NCBI RefSeq assembly: GCF_900101675.1
Contig: NZ_FNKG01000002.1
Location: 267,005-331,004, forward strand
DNA: 64,000 nt
Reading direction: 5' to 3'
Origin: Curtobacterium sp. UNCCL20
Lineage (GTDB): Bacteria > Actinomycetota > Actinomycetes > Actinomycetales > Microbacteriaceae
Part shown: positions 8,921-17,951 of the stretch, piece after piece
How the letters are laid out: the number at the start of each line of letters is the position of its first letter
Position numbering within the stretch: the first letter of the stretch is position 1
Translations under genes and position numbers: made by a program
The notes under the pieces: generated by a model
Told to the model about the DNA's origin: nothing
Databases searched by the model: none
What the model saw: the letters and a program-made list of their open reading frames with translations, nothing else

Positions 8921-9299
8921 GCACGGTGCGAGGTTACGCGTCCCGTGCGGCGCTGCAGGCTCGCACCCGGCGACGGACGGCGCACCGCGTGGCGAACCTC
9001 GCACGGTGCGCGGCGGCCGACGGCTGGCCGCACGGTGAGCGGTTGCGCGTCCCGTGCGGTGCTGCAGGCTCGCACCCGGCGACGGACGGCGCACCACGCG
9101 GCCGATCTCGCACGGTGCACGGCGGCCGACGGCTGGCCGCACGGTGCGAGGTTGCGCGCCCCGTGCGGTGCTGCAGGCTCGCACCGGCCGACGGACGGCA
9201 CACCGCGTGGCGAACCTCGCACGGTGCGCAGCACACCGCGTGGCGAACCTCGCACGGTGCGCGGCGCACCGCGTGGCGAACCTCGCACGGTGCGCGGCG
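8921..9299. repeat. Nested tandem repeat: three 109-bp units ending in three 33-bp units
   Basis: This 405-bp gap (8898-9302) has no credible gene. Units beginning gcacggtg(c/a)g(a/c)gg(t)t start at 8921, 9030 and 9139, an exact 109-bp period. From 9201 a sub-block beginning caccgcgtggcgaacctcgc repeats with a 33-bp period at 9201, 9234 and 9267. Each large unit carries the inverted pair tgcgaggtt and aacctcgca, so long hairpins can form. Units differ by scattered substitutions. Confidence 0.85.
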
Positions 9300-9302
9300 C
9301 GG

Positions 9303-9965
9303 TCAGCGGCGGCGGATGACCGCCTCGACGAGGGCCGCGACGACCTCGCCCGGGTTCACGCCGGGCAGCGCCGCGGTGTCGAACATGATGCCGACGTTCG
9401 CCCCGACGAGCACGGTGGTGAGGTCCTCCAGCGGCATCCCGGGGTCGATCTCCGGGTGCGCCCCGAACCACAGCAGCACGAGCTCGTGCACACCGTCCTG
9501 CAGTTCGCGCCGCTGCCGGACGAACTCGGGCAGGAACTCGGGGTGCCGGATGGCGTAGCCGCGGAACTCGGAGAGCAGGGCGAACTGTGCGCTCTGGTCG
9601 TGCCGGCCGAACGCCGCTCGGACGACGTCGCCGATCTCGACGGCGGCGATGTCTGCGCGCACCAACCCGCGGAGCTCGCCGAGCACCAGGTTCGTGGCGC
9701 GCTGCATGACCTGCCCGACGAGGTCGTCCTTCGACGAGAAGTTCGAGTAGACGGCACCCTTGCTGAACCCGGCGCGGGCGGCGACCTCGTCGAGACGGGC
9801 CTCGTGCACGCCCTGCTCCGCGAAGACCGCGGCACCGGCGAGCAGCAGCCGCTCGCGGACCTCGGCCCGCGGCGTCCGAGGCGTGGGGGAGTCCGACACG
9901 GGGGAATCCGGCACGGGGGAGTCCGGCACGGGGGCGTCAGGGGCGTCGGGGGCGTCGTCGCTCAT
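9303..9965 (-). CDS. TetR-family regulator with an Asp/Ser/Pro-rich N-terminal tail
   Basis: 220 aa. The DNA-binding helix-turn-helix is at residues about 35-80 (LLLAGAAVFAEQGVHEARLDEVAARAGFSKGAVYSNFSSKDDL), followed by an all-helical ligand domain. An unusual 28-residue leader is built from repeats such as PDSPVPDSPVSDSP; the DNA there repeats cgggggagtcc-type units. Start ATG has AGGAA upstream. No efflux pump or enzyme gene adjoins it, so its target cannot be inferred. The gene ends 3 bp after the tandem-repeat array. Confidence 0.9.
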   Translation of the reverse strand: MSDDAPDAPDAPVPDSPVPDSPVSDSPTPRTPRAEVRERLLLAGAAVFAEQGVHEARLDEVAARAGFSKGAVYSNFSSKDDLVGQVMQRATNLVLGELRGLVRADIAAVEIGDVVRAAFGRHDQSAQFALLSEFRGYAIRHPEFLPEFVRQRRELQDGVHELVLLWFGAHPEIDPGMPLEDLTTVLVGANVGIMFDTAALPGVNPGEVVAALVEAVIRRR

Positions 9966-10242
9966 CGGTTCCTGATTCGACGTGGCCCGCCGAAGCGCGT
10001 CTGGTCCGGCTTCGTCGGGCTGGCGTGGTGGTGGTCGGCCATCATTCTGGTGCGTGCAGGGCGTGGACGGAGACCTGCCGCGCCGCGCGTCTGATCCCGC
10101 GCGGCATCAGCGAAGCCCCCAACCACACGTCTGCTCGGAACCGTCGCGTTCGGGTCGCGTCGGTGCGAGAGCGGACGACGTGCACCGGATCGATACCCGG
10201 CGGTACTGATGCTACGCCCGAGGACCGCGGGATGACAGCCCC
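9966..10242. other. Intergenic region with nothing recognised
   Basis: 277 bp between the start of the TetR gene and the stop of the TRIC-type gene. Apart from the weak pair cgaagc/gcttcg (9991-10014) close to the TetR start, no gene, hairpin or repeat was recognised. Confidence 0.5.
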
Positions 10243-11022
10243 TCAGTCGTCGGGCGTTTCGTGCTCGCTCCGCACGCTGCCCGCGCCCGAGCGGCGGCCG
10301 GGGCGTCGGAGCAGCCGGATGGCGTCCGGGCGGAGCTTCCGGCCTCGCTGCAGGAGTGAGCCGAGGGTCGACTTCGGCTGCCAGTCGCGGCCGTTCGGCA
10401 GACCCCATCCCCGCCGGACGGCACCCCAGCGGAGCCCGAGCGACAGGAGGATCGCGGCGACGATCCCGATCGTCGGCGAGCCGAGGTGCGAGGCGATGAC
10501 CATCACGGCCGACGCGGCGACGGCCACGGTGGCGTAGAGCGCGTTGCCGCCGAACACGGCGGGGACGCGGCGGAGCAGGAGGTCCCGCATCGCACCACCG
10601 CCGACCGCGGTGATGGTGCCCATGATGATCGCGGCGGGCCACGGGAGTCCGGCGTCGAACGTCCGCTGGACCCCGACCACCGCCCAGAACCCGATGACGG
10701 CGGCGTCGAGCACCGTGAACAACCGGTCCCAGGTGAGCGCCGAGAAGGACACGAAGAAGGCGATGAGGGCGCCGGCGATCGCGACGGGCACGTAGAGCGG
10801 GTCGACGAGCGCGACGGGCGGGCCGTTCTGCAGCAGGGTGTCGCGCAGGATGCCGCCGCCGAGCCCGGAGATGAACCCGACGACCAGGAACCCGAACAGG
10901 TCGAAGTCCATGGTGCGGGCGAGGGATCCGCCGAGGAGTGCGGACGCGAACACGCCAGCGAGGTCGAGCACGTTCGTGACCGACGCCAGTCCCTCGGGCG
11001 ACAGCAGGTTCATGAGAACCAT
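10243..11022 (-). CDS. TRIC/YicG-type (UPF0126) membrane channel protein
   Basis: 259 aa with about seven hydrophobic helices and the internally duplicated glycine-rich motif of the family: GFISGLGGGILRDTLL (first half) and GTITAVGGGAMRDLLL (second half). Prokaryotic TRIC-type proteins form trimeric cation channels; substrate and physiological role here are unknown. A start at 11022 (MVLMNLL) is chosen over 11013 because GGGG lies upstream; either is possible. A basic C-terminal tail of about 60 residues extends beyond the family core. It is divergent from efeU across a 60-bp gap containing an iron box. Confidence 0.85.
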   Translation of the reverse strand: MVLMNLLSPEGLASVTNVLDLAGVFASALLGGSLARTMDFDLFGFLVVGFISGLGGGILRDTLLQNGPPVALVDPLYVPVAIAGALIAFFVSFSALTWDRLFTVLDAAVIGFWAVVGVQRTFDAGLPWPAAIIMGTITAVGGGAMRDLLLRRVPAVFGGNALYATVAVAASAVMVIASHLGSPTIGIVAAILLSLGLRWGAVRRGWGLPNGRDWQPKSTLGSLLQRGRKLRPDAIRLLRRPGRRSGAGSVRSEHETPDD

Positions 11023-11060
11023 CAAACCCCACGCCGGACGACTGGCGGGCCGAGGCCCGG

Positions 11061-11079
11061 TTAGGTTAGCCTCACCTTC
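11061..11079. promoter_or_regulatory. DtxR/IdeR-type iron box upstream of efeU
   Basis: ttaggttagcctcaccttc matches the left half and core of the consensus TTAGGTTAGGCTAACCTAA, with a degraded right half. It ends 3 bp before the efeU start. Fe(II)-loaded DtxR/IdeR would be expected to repress efeUOB here. Confidence 0.75.
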
Positions 11080-11082
11080 GTC

Positions 11083-12693
11083 ATGCTCGCCACTCTCGTC
11101 ATCGGCCTCCGCGAAGGCCTCGAAGCGACGCTCATCGTCGGCATCATCGCCGCGTTCCTCCGTCGCAACCGTGTCCCCCTCGCCCCCATGTGGCTCGGCG
11201 TCGGGGTCGCCGTCGTGCTCAGCATCGCGGTCGGCTTCGGGCTGCAGGTCGTCGAGCAGGCGCTGCCCCAGGCGCAGCAGGAGGGCATGGAGGCAGTCAT
11301 CGGCATCGTCGCCGTCGTCTTCGTCACCGGCATGATCGTCTGGATGCGCACGCACGCGCGCACCCTGACGAAGGAGCTCGAGGCCAGTGCGACCGAGGCC
11401 CTCGGGCGCGGCACGGCCTGGGCGCTCGCCGGCATGGCGTTCCTCGCCGTCCTCAAGGAGGGCTTCGAGACCGCGGTCTTCCTGCTCGCCACCTTCCAGG
11501 CATCGTCCGACACCGGACTCGCGGCCCTCGGCGCGGTGATCGGCATCGCCGGCGCGGTCGTCGTCGGCTACGGCATCTACACCGGTGGCGTCCGCCTGAA
11601 CCTGTCGAGGTTCTTCACCGGCACCGGCGTCTTCCTCGTCTTCGTCGCCGGCGGCCTCGTCCTGACGGTGCTCCGCCGTGCGCACGAGGCCGGCTGGATC
11701 GTGATCGGCCAGCAGCGCACCGTCGACCTCAGCTGGCTCGCCCCGAACGGGTCCGTGCAGGGCGCGCTCGTCACCGGCGTCCTCGGCATCCCGCCGGACC
11801 CGCGCGTCATCGAGGTGCTCGGCTGGGTCCTCTACGTCGTCCCGGTCCTCGCCCTCTCGCTCTGGCCCCGGGCGTGGCGGCCGACCCCGGCGCGGGTCCC
11901 CGTCGTCCGCGCCGGCGTCGCCGCGGGCCTCGCGGTCGCGGCCGTCGCGCTCGCCGTCGGCGTCCCGACCGGCGGCGTCGACCTGCCCCGCACGACCGCG
12001 GTCACCGGCGACGCCACGTCCGTCGCGGCGTCGGTCGACGGAGCGTCAGCCGTCCTCCGCACCACGGGCAGCGGCCGGGAGGCCCGGATCACCCTGCCGA
12101 CGTCGGCTCACCGCCGCGTCACCCGCGCGGGCGTGACCGCGGACCGCTGGCGGACCACCGCGGAGGCCCCGGCCACCACGGCAGGCAGCACGGCCGCCGC
12201 GCGGCCGTCGACCCTGAGCCTGGACGACCTCGTCGACCTGTTCGGCCGGGTGCCGGTCGGGATCTCGCCGAGCACGAACCCGGGTCCGTTCACCGCCCGC
12301 TGGGCTGTCCGCGACACCGTCACCCTCTGGACGGTCCGTGGTGGCGTCCTGGACGCGACCCGCACCCAACGCACCGTGCTCACGATCGCCGGTGGGGGCC
12401 TCCCGGCTGCACGCACCACGACGCTCGACCGCACCCTCTGGGCCGTCCCCGACGCACACGTCCAGCGGTCCGCCGCTGCCGTGGCGAGCGCGGACACGCG
12501 CGCGGCCGAGCTGCTGCTGTGGAAGGCCTGGCTGCCGATCGCCCTCGGCCTCGCCACCGTCACGCAGGCGCTGCTGGCCCTGCGTGACCGCCGACGTCGG
12601 CCCACCCCCACGACCACCACGCCCGAACCCGACCCGTCCCGCGGCCCACCCGCGGACGACGCCACGAGGAGCCCCGAGTATGCCGTTCGCTAG
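11083..12693 (+). CDS. efeU: EfeU/FTR1-family iron permease with long C-terminal domain
   Basis: 536 aa. The N-terminal ~280 residues are the Ftr1 permease with seven helices and the iron-binding motifs REGLE (residues about 9-13) and KEGFE (about 125). The following ~250 residues are an extracytoplasmic region and a final helix (LLLWKAWLPIALGLATVTQALL), a long form also seen in other actinobacterial EfeU proteins. It imports iron across the membrane with EfeO and EfeB. The iron box lies directly upstream, and efeO starts 14 bp before this gene ends. Confidence 0.95.
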   Translation: MLATLVIGLREGLEATLIVGIIAAFLRRNRVPLAPMWLGVGVAVVLSIAVGFGLQVVEQALPQAQQEGMEAVIGIVAVVFVTGMIVWMRTHARTLTKELEASATEALGRGTAWALAGMAFLAVLKEGFETAVFLLATFQASSDTGLAALGAVIGIAGAVVVGYGIYTGGVRLNLSRFFTGTGVFLVFVAGGLVLTVLRRAHEAGWIVIGQQRTVDLSWLAPNGSVQGALVTGVLGIPPDPRVIEVLGWVLYVVPVLALSLWPRAWRPTPARVPVVRAGVAAGLAVAAVALAVGVPTGGVDLPRTTAVTGDATSVAASVDGASAVLRTTGSGREARITLPTSAHRRVTRAGVTADRWRTTAEAPATTAGSTAAARPSTLSLDDLVDLFGRVPVGISPSTNPGPFTARWAVRDTVTLWTVRGGVLDATRTQRTVLTIAGGGLPAARTTTLDRTLWAVPDAHVQRSAAAVASADTRAAELLLWKAWLPIALGLATVTQALLALRDRRRRPTPTTTTPEPDPSRGPPADDATRSPEYAVR

Positions 12694-13903
12694 GACTGCC
12701 CGCCCCCTGATCACGATCGGCGCCCTCGGCGTCGTCGCCGCGCTCGCACTCACCGGCTGCGCGGCCTCGTCCCCGTCGTCGAGCGACGGCGCCGAGGCCT
12801 CCGGCAAGGTGTCCCGTGTCTCGGTGACGCTGACGAACGACGGCTCGGACAAGTGCGCGGTGTCGACGACGAAGGTCCCCGCGGGGCCCGTGACGTTCAC
12901 TGTGAAGAACGAGTCGTCGACGGCGATCACCGAGGTCGAGCTGCTGCAGGACCAGCGCATCCTCGGCGAGAAGGAGAACCTGGCTCCGGGGCTCGACGCC
13001 GTCCGGTTCACCGCGACGCTGACCGGCGGGGAGTACCAGGTGTACTGCCCCGGTGCGGAGCGCGAACTCACCGACTTCACCGTCACCGGCAAGGTGACCT
13101 CGACGGCGAACAGCAGCGCTGCGACCCTGCTGCAGGAGGGCACGAAGGGCTACGCCGAGTACGTCGACGGCCAGGTCACCGACATGGTCGCCGCGGTCAA
13201 GCAGCTGCAGGCCGACGTCGACAAGGGCGACCTCGCCGCCGCGAAGACCGACTACGCGAACGCCCGCCCGTTCTACGAGCACGTCGAGAGCGACGTCGAC
13301 GGCTTCGTGAAGAAGGGCTTCAAAGCCACCGACAACGCGGGCAACCTCGACTACCTGATCGACATGCGCGCCTCGAACCTCGACCCGGCCGTCGGCTGGA
13401 GCGGGTTCCACGCCGTCGAGAAGGACCTGTTCGAGGCCGGCGCGATCACGCCGACGACGAAGCAGACCGCCGCGGACCTGACCGAGAACGTCGAGCTGCT
13501 CGCGAAGCTCGTGCCGACGCTCGACTACAAGCCCGAGGACCTCGCGAACGGTGCGGCCGGGCTCCTCGAGGAGGTCCAGTCGAACAAGATCACCGGCGAG
13601 GAGGAGGCGTACAGCCACATCGACCTCGTCGACCTCGCCGCCAACGTCGAGGGTGCCCGCCAGGCGTTCGCGTACCTCAAGCCGGGCCTGACCAAGCTCG
13701 ACCCGACCCTCACGAAGCAGATCGCGAAGCAGTTCGACGCGACGAACGCGCTGATGGACGGCTACCGGAACGCCGACGACCTGGGCGGCTTCGCCACGTG
13801 GGACGCCGCGACCAAGGCGTCGGACGCGAACAAGGTCTCCCAGCAGGTCCAGGCGCTGCAGGACCCGCTGTCGCGCCTCGCCGAGAAGGTCGCCACCGCG
13901 TGA
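12680..13903 (+). CDS. efeO: EfeO, periplasmic-type iron lipoprotein (cupredoxin plus M75 domain)
   Basis: 407 aa from ATG with GAGGAG upstream, overlapping efeU by 14 bp. The lipoprotein signal ends at LTGC (about residue 27). A cupredoxin-like domain (residues about 45-140) is followed by the M75/imelysin-like domain, with the expected metal-binding HxxE in SGFHAVEKDLF. It is thought to bind iron outside the membrane and pass it to EfeU. It overlaps efeB by GTGA, so the three genes form one coupled operon. Confidence 0.95.
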   Translation: MPFARTARPLITIGALGVVAALALTGCAASSPSSSDGAEASGKVSRVSVTLTNDGSDKCAVSTTKVPAGPVTFTVKNESSTAITEVELLQDQRILGEKENLAPGLDAVRFTATLTGGEYQVYCPGAERELTDFTVTGKVTSTANSSAATLLQEGTKGYAEYVDGQVTDMVAAVKQLQADVDKGDLAAAKTDYANARPFYEHVESDVDGFVKKGFKATDNAGNLDYLIDMRASNLDPAVGWSGFHAVEKDLFEAGAITPTTKQTAADLTENVELLAKLVPTLDYKPEDLANGAAGLLEEVQSNKITGEEEAYSHIDLVDLAANVEGARQAFAYLKPGLTKLDPTLTKQIAKQFDATNALMDGYRNADDLGGFATWDAATKASDANKVSQQVQALQDPLSRLAEKVATA

Positions 13904-15204
13904 CCGACCAGCACGACCAGCAGGACCAGCCCGCGGCCCGCGCCGGCGTCTCCCGGCGCGGGCTGTTCGGCGCGGGTGTCGCGGCCGCCGGTGTCGGCGT
14001 CGGCGCGGTCGCCGGCATCGCCGGGGCCACCGCCGCCACCGGCGTGAACCCGCTGGCGGCCGCGACCGACGGCGACGAGTCGATCGACCTGTCGCAGAGC
14101 CACCCGTTCTACGCAACCACCGCCCGGCAGCCCCAGGGAGGCGTGCAGACCGCGCCGCAGCGGTACTGCGTGTTCATGACCTTCGACATGGCGTCGAGCA
14201 CGGCGACGGACCTGCAGGTGCTCCTCGCCCGCTGGTCCGCGTCCATCGCGCAGCTGCAGGCGGGCAAGACCGTCGGCAGCGTCGAACCCGCCCACGGCGA
14301 CGGCGTCGGCGCGGACACGGGTGAGGCGCTCGACCTCGGCCCCGCGTCCCTCACCGTGACCGTCGGGCTCGGCCCGGGCGTCTTCGACGACCGCTTCGGC
14401 CTCGCCGCGAAGAAGCCCGCGCGCCTCGCCGCGATCCCGACGCTGCCGAGCGACAACCTCGAGGACGGGCTCACCGGCGGCGACCTCTCGCTGCAGGCGT
14501 GCGCGGACGACCCGCAGGTGGCGTACCACGCCGTCCGCGACCTCGCGCGCATGGCCCGTGGCACCGCGACCGTGCGGTGGACCGTGCTCGGCTTCGGCCG
14601 GGCCTCGGCGGGCCCCGACCAGTCCACGCCCCGCAACCTCATGGGGTTCAAGGACGGCACCCGCAACATCAGCACCGACGAGGACTACGCCCGGTTCGTC
14701 TGGGTCGGTGACGACGACGCCGACTGGATGGCCGGCGGCACGTACCAGGTGGCGCGGAAGATCCGGATGAACATCGAGATCTGGGACGCCGACGTCGTCA
14801 GCGACCAGCAGCGGGTGTTCGGTCGGACGAAGATCGAGGGTGCCCCGCTCTCCGGCGGCAGCGAGCACACCACGCCGGACTTCCACGCCGCGGCGACGGG
14901 CGGTGGGACGAAGATCGATCCGACGTCGCACATCGCCCTCGCGGCCCACGAGGCGAACGGCGGTGTGAAGATCCTCCGGCGTCCGTACAACTACACGGAC
15001 GGGCTGAACCAGTACGGGCAGCTCGACGCCGGGCTGCTGTTCACCGCGTACATGAACGACCCCGAGCACTTCACGACGCTGCAGCGGAAGCTCGGCGCGT
15101 CCGACCGGCTGAACGAGTACATCTCGCACATCGGCTCGGCCGTGTTCGCCGTCCCCCCGGCTCCCCGCAAGGGCTCCTACATCGGGGAACAGCTCTTCCG
15201 CTGA
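13900..15204 (+). CDS. efeB: EfeB, Dyp-type haem peroxidase (deferrochelatase-like)
   Basis: 434 aa from the GTG overlapping the efeO stop. A Tat-type signal is present (SRRGLFGAGVAAAG, residues about 18-31). The Dyp signature GFKDGTRN (catalytic Asp) lies near residue 250, and the haem-ligand region TSHIALAAHEANGGVKILRRPYNYTDG holds the proximal His and a conserved Arg. Known EfeB proteins are exported haem peroxidases of the iron-uptake system; direct iron extraction from haem is proposed but debated. The transcript probably ends at the hairpin 15217-15255. Confidence 0.95.
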   Translation: MTDQHDQQDQPAARAGVSRRGLFGAGVAAAGVGVGAVAGIAGATAATGVNPLAAATDGDESIDLSQSHPFYATTARQPQGGVQTAPQRYCVFMTFDMASSTATDLQVLLARWSASIAQLQAGKTVGSVEPAHGDGVGADTGEALDLGPASLTVTVGLGPGVFDDRFGLAAKKPARLAAIPTLPSDNLEDGLTGGDLSLQACADDPQVAYHAVRDLARMARGTATVRWTVLGFGRASAGPDQSTPRNLMGFKDGTRNISTDEDYARFVWVGDDDADWMAGGTYQVARKIRMNIEIWDADVVSDQQRVFGRTKIEGAPLSGGSEHTTPDFHAAATGGGTKIDPTSHIALAAHEANGGVKILRRPYNYTDGLNQYGQLDAGLLFTAYMNDPEHFTTLQRKLGASDRLNEYISHIGSAVFAVPPAPRKGSYIGEQLFR

Positions 15205-15216
15205 CCGCGCGAGAGT

Positions 15217-15255
15217 GGGTGCCCTCCGTCGTTTCCCTGGAGACGGAGAGCACCC
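15217..15255 (+). terminator. Hairpin after efeB
   Basis: gggt/gc...ctccgtc pairs with gacggag...gcaccc around an 11-nt loop, 12 bp after the efeB stop. Likely terminator of efeUOB. The spacer 15205-15509 holds only this hairpin and the inverted repeat at 15436-15503. Confidence 0.65.
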
Positions 15256-15435
15256 GCGTCGCGGAGTCCGCCGGGCGGAACCACCGTCCGGATGAGAGGC
15301 GACCCAGCGCGACGCGTCGCGTTGCGACAGGCCCGAGCGTACCCCGCGCTTCACCGGTACCGCAGGGAAGTACCGGGATGGGACAGTGCTGGTGACGACC
15401 GGTCGACGCGTGCCGACGCGCACGACGTGATCCGT

Positions 15436-15503
15436 GCCTCCAGGCAGTCGGACGACGGGCCGTCCCACCATGGTGGGACGGCCCGTCGGGTCGGCCTGGA
15501 GGC
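15436..15503. terminator. Hairpin, GGAGGCGCGG family, member 2, enclosing a 34-bp perfect palindrome
   Basis: Outer arms gcctccaggc (15436-15445) and gcctggaggc (15494-15503). Inside them 15454-15487 is an exact 34-bp palindrome centred on ccatgg. It lies between the convergent efeB and nucleotidase genes, 6 bp after the nucleotidase stop. Confidence 0.7.
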
Positions 15504-15509
15504 GCGGGG

Positions 15510-17849
15510 TCAGTCCGTCAGGACCGCCGCCTCACGCCTCGCCCGGTTCCGGCGGACGGCCGCGAGCGCCGCGAGTCCGGCGAGGAGCAGGACGCCCGCC
15601 GCGATCGCCGGGGCAGCGAGTTCCGCGCCCGTGAACGCGAGTTCACCGTCGGCCCGGACCGGGACTGTGCCGTCGTCGACACCGTCGCCGTCGGTGTCGA
15701 CGCCGGCCGCACCGCCGCCGTCGCCACCGGTGCCGGGGTCGCCGGCCCCCGGAGTGCCCGGGTCGGCCGGGTCGGTCGGCTCCGTGGGATCGGTCGGGTC
15801 GACGGCCGCGGCGATCGGCACGGTCACGGCCAGCGTCACCGTCTGACCGTTCGGCAGCGTGACGACGAGCGGCTCGTCGGTCGTCGCTGCCGGGGCGGCG
15901 GCCAGGGTCGTGACGGCTGCTGCGCGAGCCACCGCACGTCCGGTCGGCTCGGCCTGCTCGGCGCCCGGCACCGTGAAGTCGAGCGTGGCGCGACCCTGTT
16001 CGTCGTTCTTGTCGACCACACTCGTGTCGACCGTCGCGGTGTCGAGGACCCGGTCGCCCGCGCGCACCGAGACGGTGCCGGCCTGGTCGCCGTCGTTGCT
16101 GAACGTCAGCGACGACAGGTCGATCGTCACCTCGTCCCCCGGCTGGAAGCCGCCGGCGGGTGTCGGCGTCATGTGCACGCCGACGGACCGCTGGTCGCGC
16201 TGGACCGCGACGGCCCGGTTGCCGTCGAAGTACTCGACCTGGGCCTCGAGGTCGACCTTGCCGCTGTCCTGCTTGGCCGAGGCCGCCGTGAAGGCGGCGA
16301 AGTTGTCCCCGCCACCGGCGAGGAACGAGTTCACCGTGACCCGGTAGGTCGTGCTCGGGGCGATCGGCGTGCCGTGCAGCGACATGGACGTGATGCGCGA
16401 GCCGGCGGGCGCGAGCGGGTCGTACGTCACGACGAACCCGTCGGAGACGCCGAGCTTGAGGAAGGGTCGGCTGGCACCCGCGGGCTGCCACTGCTGCTCG
16501 AGCGCCTGCTGGATCTGGGCACCGGTGAGGTCGAGCACGACGAGGGTGTTCGCGAACGGTTGGACGACCGCGGCTTCCTTGTAGGTGACCGATCCGGAGG
16601 CGATGTCCGCACGGAGCCCGCCCGGGTTCATGAAGGCGATCTGCGAGCCCTGCCGGGTCGTCGCGGCGCGCTGCACCTCGGCGACGAAGTTCCCGAGCGT
16701 CGACTCACCGCCCCGGTTCTCGGACCCGTTCCGCTGCACGGCACGGCGCAGGTCGCGGTCGACGGTCCCGAGTTCGACGGCGCCGAGCTCGTCGGCCTTC
16801 GCGACGGCGGCGTCGACTGTCGCCTGCACACCCGCGTCCGGCGTGAACGTGCCGTCCACCAGGCGGATGTTCTCCGCCACGGTCGGCGTGACCGTGTCGT
16901 CCGCCCCGACCGTCAGCTGCACGTGGCCGAGGTTGAAGCCGTACGACCCGGTCTGGATGACCGGGCGGGCGACCGTGCCGCCCTCGGGGACGACCGAGTG
17001 GACGTAGGTCTGGTGGGTGTGCGCGGAGAGGATCGCGGACACGTCCGGCGTCACCCCGTGCACGGCCCGGGCGAACGCACCGTCGCCGTCGAGGTCGGCC
17101 GGTGCGGCCGACTCGGCGCCGTCGTGCACGAGCAGGACGAGGACGTCGGCGGCGTCGTCCTCGACGATCTGTGCGGCGACCTTGTTCACCTCGGTGGTGA
17201 TGTCGCCCATCACGAGGCCCTCGATGCCGTCCGGGCTGACGAGGCCCTGCCCGACCAGGTCGACCGTCGCGCCGATGAACGCGACCCGCTCGCCGCTGAT
17301 CTCCTCGATCGCGTACGGGTCGAACGCGGGCTTCCCCGTCGCGCTGTCGAGGATGTTGGCCGACACGTAGTCCCACTGCGCCCGGGTGTCGGCGGGGCCG
17401 TTGATCACCCGGTCGCGCAGGTCGTCCTGCCCCTTGTCGAGCTCGTGGTTGCCGATCGCGCTGACCGACAGGTCCATGTCGTTGAGCACGTCGATGGTGG
17501 GCTGGTCGTCCTGGATGAAGGACTCGAAGGTCGACCCGCCGATGTTGTCACCGGCGCTGACGAACGCCGACGTCGAGGGATCGGAGCCGCGGAGCTGCTC
17601 CAGCGCACCGGCGAGGGTGGCCGCTCCGGCGGCGTCGCCGTCGCGGGGCGTCGGCTTGCCGTCCGTCTGGGAGATGGACTGCGCGATGCGACCGTGGAAG
17701 TCGTTGACGTCGTAGAGGTCGATCGTGACGTCGCCCGGAGCGGCGACGGCGGTGGACGGGACGGACAGGGCCACGAGGACGCCGGCAGTGGCGAGTGCGG
17801 CACCGCTGACGAGGCGCCGTCGTCGGCGCGGGGAGGTGTGAGCGTTCAT
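15510..17849 (-). CDS. Secreted, wall-anchored 5'-nucleotidase/2',3'-cyclic phosphodiesterase-type enzyme
   Basis: 779 aa from the ATG at 17849. Signal peptide RRRRRLVSGAALATAGVLVA ends near AVAA. The metallophosphatase domain shows DVNDFHG, GDNIGG, GNHELDKG and AHTHQTY. The 5'-nucleotidase C-terminal domain contains NPGGLRAD and VNSFLAGGGDNF. A Pro/Asp/Thr-rich stalk leads to LAFTG, a hydrophobic helix and a basic tail, an LAxTG-like sortase anchor. It probably dephosphorylates external nucleotides for phosphate and nucleoside uptake. A start at 17903 is possible, but it lies before the signal peptide and lacks a -10. Confidence 0.9.
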   Translation of the reverse strand: MNAHTSPRRRRRLVSGAALATAGVLVALSVPSTAVAAPGDVTIDLYDVNDFHGRIAQSISQTDGKPTPRDGDAAGAATLAGALEQLRGSDPSTSAFVSAGDNIGGSTFESFIQDDQPTIDVLNDMDLSVSAIGNHELDKGQDDLRDRVINGPADTRAQWDYVSANILDSATGKPAFDPYAIEEISGERVAFIGATVDLVGQGLVSPDGIEGLVMGDITTEVNKVAAQIVEDDAADVLVLLVHDGAESAAPADLDGDGAFARAVHGVTPDVSAILSAHTHQTYVHSVVPEGGTVARPVIQTGSYGFNLGHVQLTVGADDTVTPTVAENIRLVDGTFTPDAGVQATVDAAVAKADELGAVELGTVDRDLRRAVQRNGSENRGGESTLGNFVAEVQRAATTRQGSQIAFMNPGGLRADIASGSVTYKEAAVVQPFANTLVVLDLTGAQIQQALEQQWQPAGASRPFLKLGVSDGFVVTYDPLAPAGSRITSMSLHGTPIAPSTTYRVTVNSFLAGGGDNFAAFTAASAKQDSGKVDLEAQVEYFDGNRAVAVQRDQRSVGVHMTPTPAGGFQPGDEVTIDLSSLTFSNDGDQAGTVSVRAGDRVLDTATVDTSVVDKNDEQGRATLDFTVPGAEQAEPTGRAVARAAAVTTLAAAPAATTDEPLVVTLPNGQTVTLAVTVPIAAAVDPTDPTEPTDPADPGTPGAGDPGTGGDGGGAAGVDTDGDGVDDGTVPVRADGELAFTGAELAAPAIAAGVLLLAGLAALAAVRRNRARREAAVLTD

Positions 17850-17857
17850 CGTCCGAG

Positions 17858-17863
17858 AACCTA
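17858..17863 (-). promoter_or_regulatory. -10 box (TAGGTT) of the 5'-nucleotidase gene
   Basis: TAGGTT on the minus strand lies 8 nt before the chosen ATG, suggesting an almost leaderless mRNA and supporting the start at 17849. Confidence 0.5.
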
Positions 17864-17951
17864 TGAAAGCGCACAGGCGACGCGCCAGCCCTGGCCGCAA
17901 CACGTCACGTGTTGTTCACACGCGCGGCTGCGTCGACCGCCGCCGACCCGG

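Noticed and set aside
8921-9299. Possible CRISPR array
   Set aside because: The 109-bp and 33-bp units are contiguous without unique spacers, and no cas gene is near.
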